Below, piece after piece: positions 37,601 to 49,245 of a stretch of 64,000 nt of DNA. The stretch comes from Sipunculus nudus (lineage: Eukaryota > Annelida > Sipuncula > Golfingiida > Sipunculidae). Within the stretch, counting starts at the first letter, position 1, and each line of letters opens with the position of its first letter. Below the pieces are notes generated by a model. That model made no database searches. It saw nothing but the letters and a program-made list of their open reading frames with translations, and had not been told where the DNA came from. Both the position numbers and the translations under genes were made by a program. The stretch spans positions 59,156,870 through 59,220,869 of the forward strand of contig CM049307.1 in the NCBI GenBank assembly GCA_026874595.1, in the 5' to 3' direction.

Positions 37601-40600
37601 TCCCAGCATCATCCCTGAGCTGCCAACAAAGTCAACATCAGCAATATCTGTGATCGTCACGGTGTGGTCAGGAAGATCGTACGTCTCAGGGTCAGCTAAT
37701 AAATGTTCAACTTCTGGAACACTGGGTTGATTTTCTAGCTGCTTTTTCATCTTCTCTCTTTTCTGTGGGAAATATAATTCAAGAGTCTTAAAATAAAACT
37801 CCTGTACATGATATTGGCACTACATGTTAGACAGGTCTTGTCCCAATTACACACTTTGTACAAAATGGAGACATATCTAATAAGATATCTATTATGATCC
37901 TTTCAGTTTAAGGTAATTTTCACCTCTAGAAACCCATCATATGGCAATGTTTACTCAGCCTTTGCCCACATGTCATTCTAATATTAATTTAAGTGTCCAT
38001 GACATTTGTCAGGTTTACATAAAGTCCCTAAATATAGTACAGACATAGAACTGACAAAATCAATTATTATGAGTCAATTAGTACAGGGATGGAAGAGGAA
38101 GCTATAATAACTTCATAAAAGCCCTTGCTGTGAAAGAGCCTCTGTTGTGTTAAAGGTGAATGGAAAAGGGCATTAACCAATGTGTCTGACATGGTTCTAA
38201 AAAACTGGTGGAGCCAATTTTCTTAAAAATTTGCATGATGACAGGGATATACACCAGGTTGATGCTCATACTTTCATTTTTTATCAGTTACACCATGACG
38301 GTATAATACTTTTAACAGGACACAATGTTAAACAAGTGGCCAATGGGCCATGACGCTCAGCTGAACTTGAAAATATGTGTACAAAGAGTGTATTTTAAGA
38401 TGTATTTGAAATATAATTAACATCAAATTTTTAATTATTCTGAGGGGTACTTCTGAGCCCCATAGCTCGGAGAATATGGGTAACAGAGATATTTTCATAA
38501 ACCTCCTTTGATGTCAAGTAAGAAAATTCCAGGTTCAGCGGTTAGAAATTGTGCTATGTTAACAGTTGACAGTTTCATTGCAGGTCTAAAAAAAAACAAA
38601 ACAAAAAAATATCATAAAAAATGGAAAAAATACAGGTGGCACCACCAGTCTGCAGGAAGTGATAGAACACCCCATGATCAATGTTCATGTACATAATCAT
38701 GGTGATCAATGCAGTAGTTATTCAGGTACTTGAGCTTTTGTATCAAAATTTTGATTATTCTGGGGGGGGGGGGTACTTCACAGCCCCATAGCTCAAAGAA
38801 TTGGTAACAGAGACTAATTTCTGGTTTCCAAGGAGATTATTTATGGACCTTCCTAGATTTGAAGTGAGAAGATTCAAGGTCCAGTGGTTACGATTTGTGC
38901 CCTGTTAACAGATGACAGTTTCATTGCAGGTCTGAAAAAAGAGAAAAAAATTCGTACAAATTGGAAAAAATACAGGTGGTTCCACCAGTCTGCAGGAAGT
39001 GATGGAACATCCAATGATCAATATTCATGCAGAGAATCATGGTGATCAATTCAGTGGTTATGCAAATACTTGAGCTTTTGTATCAAATTTTGCATTATTC
39101 TTGGGGGTACTTCGGAGCCCCATAGCTCGAAGAATATGGGTAACAGACACATAATTTCAGGTTTCCAAGGAGATTTTTCATGGACCTCCTAGGATGTCAA
39201 CTTTGAAGATTCCAGATCCAGTGGTTATGATTTGTGCCCTGTTAATGGATGGCCAGACAACCAGACAGACTAAGTACAAAGGGTGATCACTATCTAGCTC
39301 AGATGACTTTCAGTCAGCTTAGCTAAAACATGCAATTTCTTGTGGGCCTATAACACACAAATATGCACACAAAATCACCATTTTTAGGTATGTATCCTAC
39401 TTGGTCCATTTTAAACTTAAATTAAAAATTTCAGGAGTATCTGTCTAGGCATTGCTGAGAAAAGCTGCTAACCTTAACAGACAGACACCAGACAACAGAC
39501 GGATGCTGCACCATGGCTACAGCTCACAAGTGAGCTAAAACTTACATCGCCTACACAGACAGGCTCATATACAGATATTAAAACAGTAAAAATGTTCAAC
39601 CATTGACCCAGTACAGCATTAGGAGTTAAAGTAACACTGACCTCTTGTCTGACTCTCTTCTTCTCTTCTTTGAACTCCTGTAACAATTGCTCTTGTGCCT
39701 TTTTCTGTCTGGCTTTCTTCCTCTTGCTAAATCCTGTGAGATAATCACTGAAAATAAAACATTTTATCAATATAATATATATATATATATATATAGTGTA
39801 ATCTGTGTAATATGACCACCATTGGGACTGACAAAAAGTGGTCTCAATTCACAGGTGGTCTTATCAGACAGGTGTGTTATAACCAGTGTGAATGTTTTCA
39901 GTTCACTCAAGGGTGGTCTTAATAGACAGGTGGTCTTAGTAGACAGGTGGTCTTAGTAATAAGGTGGTCTTTCAGACATGTTCCAATTATATATAATGGA
40001 CAGAGCATCTGAAACTGCAGCACACTTGCGTGACCCTGCATGTTGGGTGTCTGTCCCAGTGAGCTGTCCACTGGTTACATGCCTGATTGTTTTGTTTTTT
40101 TTTTTTTGGAGGGGGGGGGTGCAGGATTTCAGCGGTGATCATATAATACATGCACACCACAGGCTGATACAATGGGGTGTAACCTGAGGCCAGATCACTG
40201 GGACAGGTACCCAACACATGGGGTCACTTCAGTGCTTCACAGCAGTTTCTTGCACTCTGTTTACTAGATAAATAAAGTTTTAAGTCTATGACTTTGTGCA
40301 AACTACAGTTGCTCCCCAACTTGGGCTATGAAAATTTGATGACACAATATTTGTCACCTTATAGCAATATAAAGGTCAAAGCTTTATTGTTACAACCAAT
40401 AGTAGTAGCACTGATAGTAATAATATTGGAGTGCTTCATATACAGTGGTCTGACTTTCGATCTAGTGTGCTTACACTGTACACCCAAAATGTGCCATGAC
40501 AGTTCGATATGTACCATAAACAAAGAGGTCAATCATACAAGTCAAGCTTAACTGATGGAATTAAAAACCTTAATATGACCAGTGATGAAAAGAATAAGAA

Positions 40601-42839
40601 AGTGTTACACATATAATCACAATGCCCGTTCCTATTCCCTTGGACCTGGTAGAGTGTATATTACCATAACTATGATCCAAGACCCTGACACATGAAGCAG
40701 GCCCTTCCTGCAACTGCTTGGAGGCAGAGAGGTCTCTCTAGTACACTGGAATATGTGTGTTTGCAGGGGGGAAGGGGGTGCAGGAAGGACGGCCTTTGTC
40801 ATTGTAAAATCAGCAGAGATGCAAAGAATTCTCTGAAAGTTTCATTTGAACAGATAGGCTATTAAACATAGATTTAGATAAGTTTTTACCTGCAAACATG
40901 ATGAGATTGGGTAGGTATTATGAATATTTTGTCATCTAAATCACAGATAAATTCTTACGCAAAGCTGTATTTTATGGCCAATATAAAAATAATCGTCAAA
41001 TCCCCATTTGTCCATTAATTCTCAAGGTTTTAGAAGGTCTGTGTTGTCTACTGATAAAGTCGGAAATGATACCACATTGGCGTTTAAGAATTGACAGCCT
41101 CTCCTGCTGAAATGCCACATACAAATAGTGTAGACACTGAAGGCTTATCCGTCCAATCATACAAACTGAAAACTTAAGTGAAGGAAGTTGACATTTATTA
41201 TTTAAGTTAGTACTCTTCTGTTTAAATATTAAAATTTACTTTAATTTTTTATAATCTAATATTTAAAATATATTATTATTATTATTATTATTATAAATAA
41301 ACATGTAAAATATATTGTACCCTTATATGGAATAAATATTTCCCATGATAAAACTTGAAATACTCAATAATTTGTCAACTTAACAAAAAATAGAGAAAAA
41401 AGGAGTGGCCAGAGCCAATGTTGCTACATTTCCTTTTGATTGACAAGCTACCCGGCCAAACAACCTTTGTGCATTGGCCATATACCCGCATGCACAGGGC
41501 TTTGTGCATATTTATGTTGCCAGGCTGGTTAGCTGTTTAATCAAAAAGAAATGTAACAGCATTGGCTCTGGGCATTCATCTCTGGGCTTGTACCCATTGT
41601 TCTTGCAATGGATACATGGCTACAATAAAATAGTCTTTATGTCATAATAGATCTATGAAGCGGGAACAAAGTGGAAGTGTAATGACCTTGTATTTAATAG
41701 ATGTCCTTCCTACAAGGGGGGGGGGGGGGGGGGTCACAAGAAGAAGCGTCCTTCCTGCAACCCCCCCCCCCCCCCACGTGACCAGTGATGCTTCAGCAAC
41801 CAACTGGGGTACCTGCCCTTGGTCACAGAAAGGGGTCTACTTTGTGCGATGGTGGCCTAGGATCCTAGTTAATTAATACTAAATACTACACATTGAACAT
41901 AGAAATATAGAACAGGCAGAGTAAACAAACACTCAAACAAATATTTGAAACCACTGTCGTGGTTATCTTCAATATTCTCACTTGGTATAAGTCAGTAGCA
42001 AACCTTTGCCTTTATGACCGCCTCAATATTTGTGTTTAACTGTTTGCCTTACTTGATGAAGGTTAAGAAAGCAACCCTGGAGGTAAGACCTCATCATATA
42101 AGGCAAGAGCAGATAAATTAGGGACTGCCTAAAATGTGTGCACGCATGCGTGCACGCCTACGCGCACGCAGTTTCGACTGCTTTAACAAATGCCTAAACC
42201 GCGTGCGGCCCGATTTGTGGACAACAACATCTGGACAGAAAATAGTTATTTTTTTTTTTGGGGGGGGGGGGGGGGAGAGGGGGGGTTTGTTAATTTGTCT
42301 GAGGGAACTTTATATAATTTATGCGGGGAATAACATGAATATTTTTTTTACTTTTAATATGAAGATTACAGCTGTACATCACAAGCATGAAGGATAGCCG
42401 CGAGGCGGGGAGTAACGGCGACGTAACACTGCATGGTGCAACAGGTTTACTTGGGGGAAAAAAGCTGTTGAGGAGTCCATTTTTTAAATTGAATGGCAAA
42501 GAGGGCGGACGGAAAGATAAATATGTAACAATTATGTTTGAAAATGACTATACTTGGAGGCAATGATCCAGTAAGTATATGCGTTGCAAATATCGTTTTG
42601 TAATAACATACTACGTATTATTTACCCCATTAATAATTTATTATGACACCTTGTGTCTTCTTTATTACTCACAAAGTTCCATGGCTTTTTACAACTTCAA
42701 CGTCATGCATTCAATACTTGTAGAATAAAAGATGTAAAAACTAAAAGACAAACATTACCATTTTGAAAGTGCCTGTTTATAGTTAAAAGCAATGGCCCAA
42801 TTTATATATCTATTAATAATAGCCTACCGATTTTGACAG

Positions 42840-42902
<63 letters not shown>

Positions 42903-44277
42903 TAAAGTGACCTGCAAAATAACTGAACTGTAATATATTGCTTAATTAAAATGTAAAAATTTATATATAAAATTAGCTTAATCTGGGATAGTGATCTTAG
43001 ATTTTACACTTATAAAAAGTTTTAGTTATTGTTTCCATTTGGGTACAACTAACTGACGGTATATCTGAAATGGTTCAATGTGACAGTTGTGATAAATGGT
43101 TTCTTTTTTCATGTAATCTTGGATATCTAGAACTTAGTAGAAATGGTGGATTTGTCACATATGTAAATAGGGTAAAATGTTATAAGAATATATATTTCAC
43201 ATTCAAGTTCTTGGTTGTTACATTTTTATTTTTAAAGCCATATTAATTATTCTAGAATGGCTAGTGTTTTAGTTGGATTGGTATACTTGGTATATGTCTC
43301 AGTAACTTGTTTTTCATAATATATTTCACTTTGTGCTTATTTTTTGCCTGTTATAACAGTAATGATATTCTGTACATATTTATTGTATCACATATCTCTG
43401 TATATGTTGTGTTTGTTGTGAATAATTTTGTTGTAACCAGTATGTGGCTTCAGTTCACTTCCTCAGAATAAAGACAACCAAGAAATATTATTAGTGATAA
43501 CTGAATTCTCAATATGAATTTAATAATCAAATTCGGTCTTTTATTATAATTTAAATCAAATGACTAATAATAGTTAATTCTTTTATAATTTCTCACATAT
43601 GAACAGTGAAAAAATATTCATGATGAATACTGTTTATGTTAATACCCACATAAATTATATGAATATAATATAAACATAAATCATATGTATATAATAATAA
43701 TAAGTTAAATCAGACAAATTATCAAAACACATCCCACAATAACTTTTTTCAGGTCAGATGTTGTCCACAAAATCCGGCCGCACACGATTTAGGCACTTGC
43801 TAAGGCAGTCCCAACTGCGTGCACGCCTATGTGCACGCAGGCGTTCACGCGTTTTAGGCAGTCCCGATAAATTACTCTACACTGGAAGTCAGACCCCTGT
43901 CGCATAAGCACTCCATTATTTAGTAGTAGTATTAGTCGGAACTAGTATACATGCAGTGAATCAACAGTGTTCTGGTGTGGCTGGAGTAGTTATGCCAAAG
44001 GGAAAATACTCTTCCACATTCCGAGGGAGTGACAAAGACATAAGTGGGCGCATTGATACCCCGTATCGATAAATTGACCATCGTGACACACTCACAGTTG
44101 ACCATGCCTGCTGGGCGATAATAGGACATCTCTCATGGAAACTCGCTTTTCTTTATTTAATTTTTTCACTTACGTGCGTGCTTGTTCATCAAAAATGAGA
44201 TGTCTCTTGGTCTGTCTGTTTTTCGGCCGTTTCTGCTTCTTGGAGCCTGGTATGTCTTTTTTAAATGGTTTTCCCAT
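34688..44277 (-). CDS. NOL12: Nucleolar protein 12 (RRP17/Nop25 family), complete, five coding exons
   Basis: Spliced minus-strand gene. Coding exons: 44277-44174, 39747-39642, 37762-37562, 36413-36340, 34832-34688, all with GT/AG borders (donors GTAAGT, GTCAGT, GTAAGA, GTAAGG) and compatible phases. They give 209 residues; the human protein is about the same length (family knowledge). The N terminus is MGKPFKKDIPGSKKQKRPKN, then a basic segment and LIFDEQAR. Residues 36-70, starting DYLTGFSKRKKARQ, match the family's YLTGFHKRK core. Residues near 100 read YDLPDHTVTITDIADVDF, the second conserved block. An acidic run (about 126-158) and a lysine-rich C terminus follow, typical of nucleolar proteins. 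The family acts in the nucleolus and nucleus in pre-rRNA processing (yeast Rrp17 is a 5'-3' exonuclease); this is family knowledge, not visible here. The start context is good (A at -3, G at +4). Introns are full of mobile elements. ANKRD54 lies upstream on the same strand. Confidence 0.94.
34913..35237 (+). mobile_element. MITE, family A copy 1, in NOL12 intron 4
   Basis: Ends are inverted: AAAGGTATGGTTCTCAGGCAC at the left and GTGCCCGAGAACCATACCTT at the right. The interior is the reverse complement of the copies at 51.6 and 53.6 kb (for example TGATCAGGGAAAAG here, CCCTGATCATATGAC there). Outer bases TTAGGCC also recur in the other copies. The left end is only 80 bases upstream of the NOL12 exon 5 acceptor. 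No open frame; superfamily not assigned. Confidence 0.75.
36622..37158. repeat. Dispersed repeat family B, copy 3, in NOL12 intron 3
   Basis: Starts AACAAGAGCACCGCAAATGT and ends GGTATACCATAATACTCCTG. Subunit order matches the copies at 8.2 and 14.2 kb. Confidence 0.8.
37371..37550. repeat. Short dispersed repeat family F, copy 1
   Basis: Starts CAGTGAAATCTC and contains GGTGGTC...GTTAG..GGGTGGTC repeats; ends GGCCAGACTTCACTGTA. It abuts NOL12 exon 3, so the frame reading through the donor into it is not coding. Confidence 0.6.
38335..39330. repeat. Repeat family E, copy 1, in NOL12 intron 2
   Basis: Begins GTGGCCAATGGGCCATGACG and CTCAGCTGAA and ends AGCTCAGATGAC..CAGTCAGC..AGCTAAAA. Three subunits of about 330 bases each contain AGCCCCATAGCTC and TACAGGTGG..CCACCAGTCTGCAGG. 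Confidence 0.75.
39795..39985. repeat. Short dispersed repeat family F, copy 2
   Basis: GTGTAATCTGTGTAATATGACCACC then four AGGTGGTCTTA-type units. It lies 48 bases upstream of the NOL12 exon 2 acceptor, next to a (TA)n tract at 39775-39794. Confidence 0.7.
39990..41400. other. NOL12 intron 1, repeat-like DNA
   Basis: Contains CCTTCCTGCA / TGCAGGAAGG inverted pairs near 40710 and 40785 and an (ATT)n run at 41270-41295. No exon is expected because exons 1 and 2 join in phase. Confidence 0.5.
41409..41571. mobile_element. Short fold-back element in NOL12 intron 1
   Basis: CCAGAGCCAATGTTGCTACA at the left is the near-exact inverse of TGTAACAGCATTGGCTCTGG at the right. The complementarity continues inward over about 45 bases. 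About 163 bp in total, no frame and no clear target duplication. Confidence 0.65.
41716..41775. repeat. Paired G18 and C15 runs
   Basis: A run of 18 G (41716-41733) is followed 27 bases later by 15 C (41761-41775). CCTTCCT precedes both, giving a short G/C hairpin or G-quadruplex capacity in NOL12 intron 1. Confidence 0.85.
42121..43865. mobile_element. Non-autonomous Mutator-like (MULE) DNA transposon in NOL12 intron 1
   Basis: The left end (42121-42236, starting GGGACTGCCTAAA) is repeated in inverted orientation at about 43750-43865 (ending TTTAGGCAGTCCC). The arms are roughly 115 bp and contain CpG-rich GTGCACGC-like runs. Both ends are flanked by the same 9 bp, GATAAATTA (42112-42120 and 43866-43874). 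Long terminal inverted repeats plus a 9-bp target duplication are the signature of Mutator-like elements (established knowledge). The interior is AT-rich, carries a (TA)n tract at 42842-42899 and has no transposase-like frame, so mobility would need a partner. Because the duplicated bases could be read as 8 bp with one extra G in the element, a hAT origin is the alternative. Confidence 0.8.
42842..42899. repeat. (TA)n microsatellite inside the MULE
   Basis: About 29 TA units, uninterrupted. Confidence 0.95.
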
Positions 44278-44406
44278 CTTGTGAAAAGAGTATGAGCGAG
44301 CCTGAAACTACGAAATAACTCGCCTTTTTTTGTAGAAAAATATAATGGCCATTATTTAACGAATGTACCAGTTAGAACCCGAGCAGTGCGTTTTCAATTG
44401 TATTAT

Positions 44407-44411
<5 letters not shown>

Positions 44412-44489
<78 letters not shown>
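44412..44489. repeat. (TA)n microsatellite upstream of NOL12
   Basis: About 39 TA units, starting about 135 bases upstream of the NOL12 start codon. The tyrosine/isoleucine frames over it are artefacts. Confidence 0.95.
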
Positions 44490-44491
<2 letters not shown>

Positions 44492-44905
44492 TTGGTCACA
44501 AAACTGTGTCCTATACGAGACTTGGATTTTATTTACGAAACATGGATATACGGTCATTCAAAGGTTTCTGAAAAAAAATTGCATTTGAGCACAGTGCAAA
44601 AATAATGATAAAATTTTGTAACTTGAAGTAATTCTTTTACACGACGAATTTACATAAATATAAGCGTGGAAGACTAATCTAAGTATATAACCTTTCTTAC
44701 GATTTACTTATCTAAGTAAACTTTAAACAAACAAAAAGTTAAACATATTTCCTTTTTCCTTATCGATTTGCTTCTAGCTTATCATACAACAAGTTTGGCC
44801 ATGGAAATATTGAACGCTCAATATCGATTACGAATTTTTGAGTTACAACCACATCTCTGTTCTTAACAGCATCAGGATAAAACGTTGTTAAGGCAAACAA
44901 ATATA

Positions 44906-45100
44906 CAATAAAGTTTTGGTATCTCAGGCACTGTGCACGTCAAGTTTTATCTCTCGTACACAAAAATTATTTTCAGGTTAAAAATTAACCTATTTAGAGC
45001 TCCAACCGCTGGGACATTTCTCTTTCTCTCTCTAAAAAACAAAAACAATAAAATTTCCATTAGTTATGATGTGCTCTTCTTCAAAGCAATTTTCATTTTA
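44906..45100 (-). mobile_element. Degenerate MITE, family A copy 4
   Basis: CTCAGGCACTGTG near 44928 and GAGCTCCAACCGCTGGGACA near 44997 match the reverse complement of copy 1 (GAGCTCCAGCCGTTCAGACA). The right terminus is not recognisable. The copy lies upstream of the NOL12 start. Confidence 0.45.
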
Positions 45101-45389
45101 CGCACATGACCACGTGGGACAGTTCATCTTAGGCAACAGGTTAGCTCCTAGTGCGCGCCGTGGCGCAGGGGTGGGTTTAGGGGGACGGATGCAGGGGCGC
45201 GGACCTCTTTTTGTTGACCCACAAAATTGAGAAATAGAAGAATACGCACTTAAAATCCCCACATTCCACCATTACAGTTTATTTTTCGCTTTAAATCTAC
45301 AGTGAAGGGCAATTCCCTCCTTTATATTCGATACATCCGTTGGCGCTTGCGCCTTGCCGGCCGATAGATAATAGTTTGGTAGAGTCGCC

Positions 45390-45516
<127 letters not shown>

Positions 45517-46424
45517 CATGCATCCCCCGTATTTTAAATTTCTTTGTCCACCTTGGCCTTCGTGTGAACTTTTTCTCGTCCTCTTGGTTTGTGCGCGCAT
45601 GCCTTTTCATTTTATCTAATACCAATAATTATATAAATGTACTCCTCCACGGAATGCATACTTATATACTTTCTAATTAAAAAAAAAAACAAAAAAAATC
45701 TTCTTTCTGGTTTACTGGGGTGGGAATCAGGCCCTGAAAATTTGAATCAAAGTGCCGTAATTTAAATGTCATCGTCCAATGCATAGACATACGTATTTTT
45801 GTTCATACCTTTAGCCCACTGGGATCAGTACTTTGTTTTTGCCATCCAGTTTCGCAAATTCTTCATGTATAACAAATGCTATTTCAATGCTACCCTGGAG
45901 AATACTTAAACTGATATCACAATCCCTTGAAAACAAGATGCGAGACACACCCGAAAAGAAACAATATGTATATATGCGGGTATTTCTGTTGAAAATGGTT
46001 AGTGGAGTGTCAATAAATCGATTTTATCGATGATTAAATCGATTGCATTTTGGATAATCGATGTATGCACATTCAAAGTTTTATTATCCCGATAAAATAT
46101 TCTTAATCCTTTATGTACACATATAAGAAAGACAGCGAACAACATTAAAACTTAGCCTGCGCAATAAGTGTGTCATGTCAATATTTCAGGTAAATTCTGT
46201 ACGACATATATCATTCACGATTACATAAATAATACATATAATAACCGATTAATAATCAATCATCGGTCGTTTTATATCTTTCGTTCATCGCATATCATTT
46301 CACAACCCATTTCTAATGGTGTATGGGTTTAAAGGGTGCTGCTCACGGCGCCTGTAATATAAGACTGGGTAAAGATGACGGATTCAGCTGTACCACGTAT
46401 AAAATAGGTAAAGGCAACACAAAA

Positions 46425-46427
<3 letters not shown>

Positions 46428-46494
<67 letters not shown>
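46428..46494. repeat. (TA)n microsatellite
   Basis: About 33 TA units. Confidence 0.95.
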
Positions 46495-46497
<3 letters not shown>

Positions 46498-46666
46498 GGA
46501 ATTATGCATTGGACATAACTATGTTTAAATGTTGGAGGCGTAATTAAAGCATATCGCTCTCATGTTTATAAAATAAGCAAACAGTAAGTTATATATAGGT
46601 CTGGTCTATATAAAAAGGTAAGAATCGTTTGCTCATTGCATATTATTTAATAATACCAGGGAGGGA

Positions 46667-47110
46667 AGTTGTAGAACAACTAATACTTTTCTTGCCACAC
46701 ACCAGGAAATCTGTGAAACCAAAACAATGGCCTTCATATCAAGGGTCATGAATGACACAACACATCCCCTACATTCAGAGTTCCCTTTTTTACCTTCAGC
46801 TAAACGCCTAGATACGATATTCTGCAGAACAACTCGTTTTAAAAAGTCTCTCGTGCCATATAGTATTAAATTTTTTAACTCGCAACTCTCTTAGATATTT
46901 CATGTTTTGAACTTTGTGTTTTACCTGCAGAATTATCTGTTTTATCATTTTACATGCTTATTTTTACATGCATAGTCAATATGTGTTATTTTTTATGTAT
47001 TTTATGGATCTGTCTATTTACTTATTTAGTTTTATGTAATGAATTGCAAGTCAACGACAAATTTCTGGAACTGAAGGCTAATAAATGTTATCTTATCTTA
47101 TCTTATATTG
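46667..47110 (+). mobile_element. 5'-truncated LINE: ORF2 C terminus and 3' UTR
   Basis: A plus-strand frame ending in TAG at about 46893 reads HPLHSEFPFLPSAKRLD and then TTRFKKSLVPYSIKFFNSQL. This matches the C-terminal pattern of many LINE reverse-transcriptase proteins (HPL...LPS..R, then R.KNSF.P..I..LN). A 200-base AT-rich 3' UTR with AATAAATG follows, ending in short TTATC repeats (47087-47110), as LINE tails often do. Reverse transcriptase domains are missing, so it is a dead copy. Confidence 0.7.
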
Positions 47111-47708
47111 TGAAGACACAGTTGAAACGAAGGGGTAAAAAAGTGCTTTTCATAGTTTCCGTATTGGCATGCATAAACATGCATAATTATTATAGTCCAA
47201 TCTCTAGTTCTGTGGGAAATGGGTGCGACACTTTTACGTGGTGCGAAACAGATGCACAAGAATGACGTGAATGGTGAGACTAAGTCCTGGAGATCGTTGA
47301 AACTTTATATCATCTGAATAAAGGTCCCATCAAGCACAGCCACCATGACGAAAGACCTTTTTTCGACCGCTAGGAAGGGGGAAAAATTGAAGGATACATC
47401 TTGAATTTCCGTAATTTCTTCAAGTGTTCCAAAATGATTTAACTAAAAAATCATCTTAATAGAGCACACATTTTACTTTGCTTTTCTCGAGGCAGTTAAA
47501 ACCAAAAGTACCGTTAATATCACTCCCCCTTCAATTCAGGGCTAACAAGTACACATGAACATCTCACCTTATATTCCTGTATAAACATGTACCTTAATTT
47601 CAAGGGGTGACAAAATAAGATAAAGGTGTAAACAATGGAGGGCACACTATATATATATATAAAACCAAAACAAACACATATTTACCCAGATAGAAAAGTG
47701 CTTTGGAT

Positions 47709-47709
<1 letters not shown>

Positions 47710-47752
<43 letters not shown>
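47710..47752. repeat. (TA)n microsatellite
   Basis: About 21 units; a shorter run lies at 47648-47661. Confidence 0.93.
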
Positions 47753-47755
<3 letters not shown>

Positions 47756-47784
47756 CCCTGACTGGACAGAGAGGGAAGTTGAAC

Positions 47785-48705
47785 TAGAGGCCAATGGATC
47801 TCGACGCTCAGCTAATTTGTCTATAAGGATATGTTAATGAGCTTTTTGTCAAAATAGGGGTCCAGTGATCAGTTTAAAGCCAACCTGTCTACCCAAACTG
47901 GAGTTATCACCCATTGACTAATTGGTGAATGGATGATCCCTGTGATTTTTACCTTTGACCTTGTCACCCCAAAATCAAAAGGAACCTTCCCCTATTGGCT
48001 GGTGTCCCACATGGGAGACGGAAGGTTTAGGATGAAAAGTTTGGCTTAAAATTCATCCTGTGGGTCCTGTGACCTTGCCCTTTGACCTCATGACCCAAAA
48101 ATCAATAGAGTTCTTACATTAGAGGTGGGCCATATATGACTGAAGTTTGAAATCCATATTTCAATCCAAACTGAAGTTATCATCAGGAAACATATTTGAC
48201 AGACATACAGAAAGACAAACAGACAAACATATGGACAGCTAGGGTGATTAATATATAAGGCATCTACTAATTCAAGTAGGGCCCTAATAAATACACAAGG
48301 TTTCAGGACACAGATGAAACCACAGCTGTGAATCTGATATCAATATAATTTTGCAGTCACAAAATAAAGGAAGAATAATGAAAAAATAGAAAAATACAGG
48401 TGGTGCCACCAGTCTTCAGGAACTGAAGAAACTAGTCATGATCAATATTCAAAGCAAGATTCATGGCAATGTGTGCATTATTTATCAAGATACTGGAGGT
48501 TTTGTATCAAATGTTTAATTATTCTTGGGGGTACTTGCACGTAGCCCCATAGCTTGGAGGATAAAGGTCACAGTGACCTAATTTCAGGTATCCAAGGAGA
48601 TTTTTTATTGACCTTCCTGGATGTACACTTAGAAGTGCCAATGGACAAAGCCCCATACCTGTACCTAAGTTGACTTTCAGTCTACTGAGCTAATAAAACT
48701 CATAC
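47785..48705. repeat. Repeat family E, copy 2
   Basis: Shares GAGGCCAATGGATCTCGACG, CAGGTGGTGCCACCAGTCTT, GTAGCCCCATAGCTTGG, TATCCAAGGAGATTTTTTAT and a terminal TTTCAGTC..CTGAGCTAATAAA with copy 1. Confidence 0.7.
47930..48240. repeat. Repeat family C, third occurrence
   Basis: TTTACCTTTGACCTTGTCAC, CCCTATTGGCTGGTG and GACCTTGCCCTTTGACCTCA recur here, followed by a GACAAACAGACAAACA tail. It is embedded in a family E copy. Confidence 0.7.
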
Positions 48706-49059
48706 AAGTCAGTGCAGATTTATCATTTTGGAAAAGTCTGAGTCCATTATGTATGAAATTCCATTAGGAAATCTGGACTGTGCTTTGAAGTTTAAGAGTA
48801 AAATTCTGATGTTTCCATATTAAGTGTACTGCAGCAACCACAAAATTGAATACATGGAAGAAATACGAGAAATGATATCATTGTGATAATATATCCACAA
48901 TGTTTAAGGAGACTTTTAAAAGATTTTTCACATTCAGTGAATCACCAGTTGTGGAAGAAGTGGCAGTTTATGATATCTGTAAGTTCCTGGTCTTTGATTC
49001 ATTTTATTCCACTCAGCTGAATTTGTAAAATAGTAACTTTTAAACAAAATTTGTGAATA

Positions 49060-49245
49060 TACAGTGAGACCTGTGTTAAAAGGCCACCTGTGGGACTGGC
49101 CAAAAGTGGTCTTAATTTACAGGTGGTCTTAGTAGACAGGTCAGTTATAACAAGTGTGAATTCTTATAGTTCACTCAAGAGTGGTCTTAATAAAGAGGCG
49201 ATCTTACTAGGCAGGTGGCCTGTCGGACAGGTTCTACTGCAGGCC
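49060..49245. repeat. Short dispersed repeat family F, copy 3
   Basis: CAGTGAGACCTGTGTTAAAA followed by GGTGGTCTTAGTAGACAGGT and CAAGAGTGGTCTTAATAAAG, matching 39.8 kb closely. Confidence 0.75.

Noticed and set aside
39474-39640. Downstream part of the frame containing NOL12 exon 2
   Set aside because: After GAG/GTCAGT the frame reads into intron; homology to NOL12 stops exactly there.
42290-42499. Frames inside the Mutator-like element as transposase
   Set aside because: Too short, low-complexity, and no catalytic pattern.
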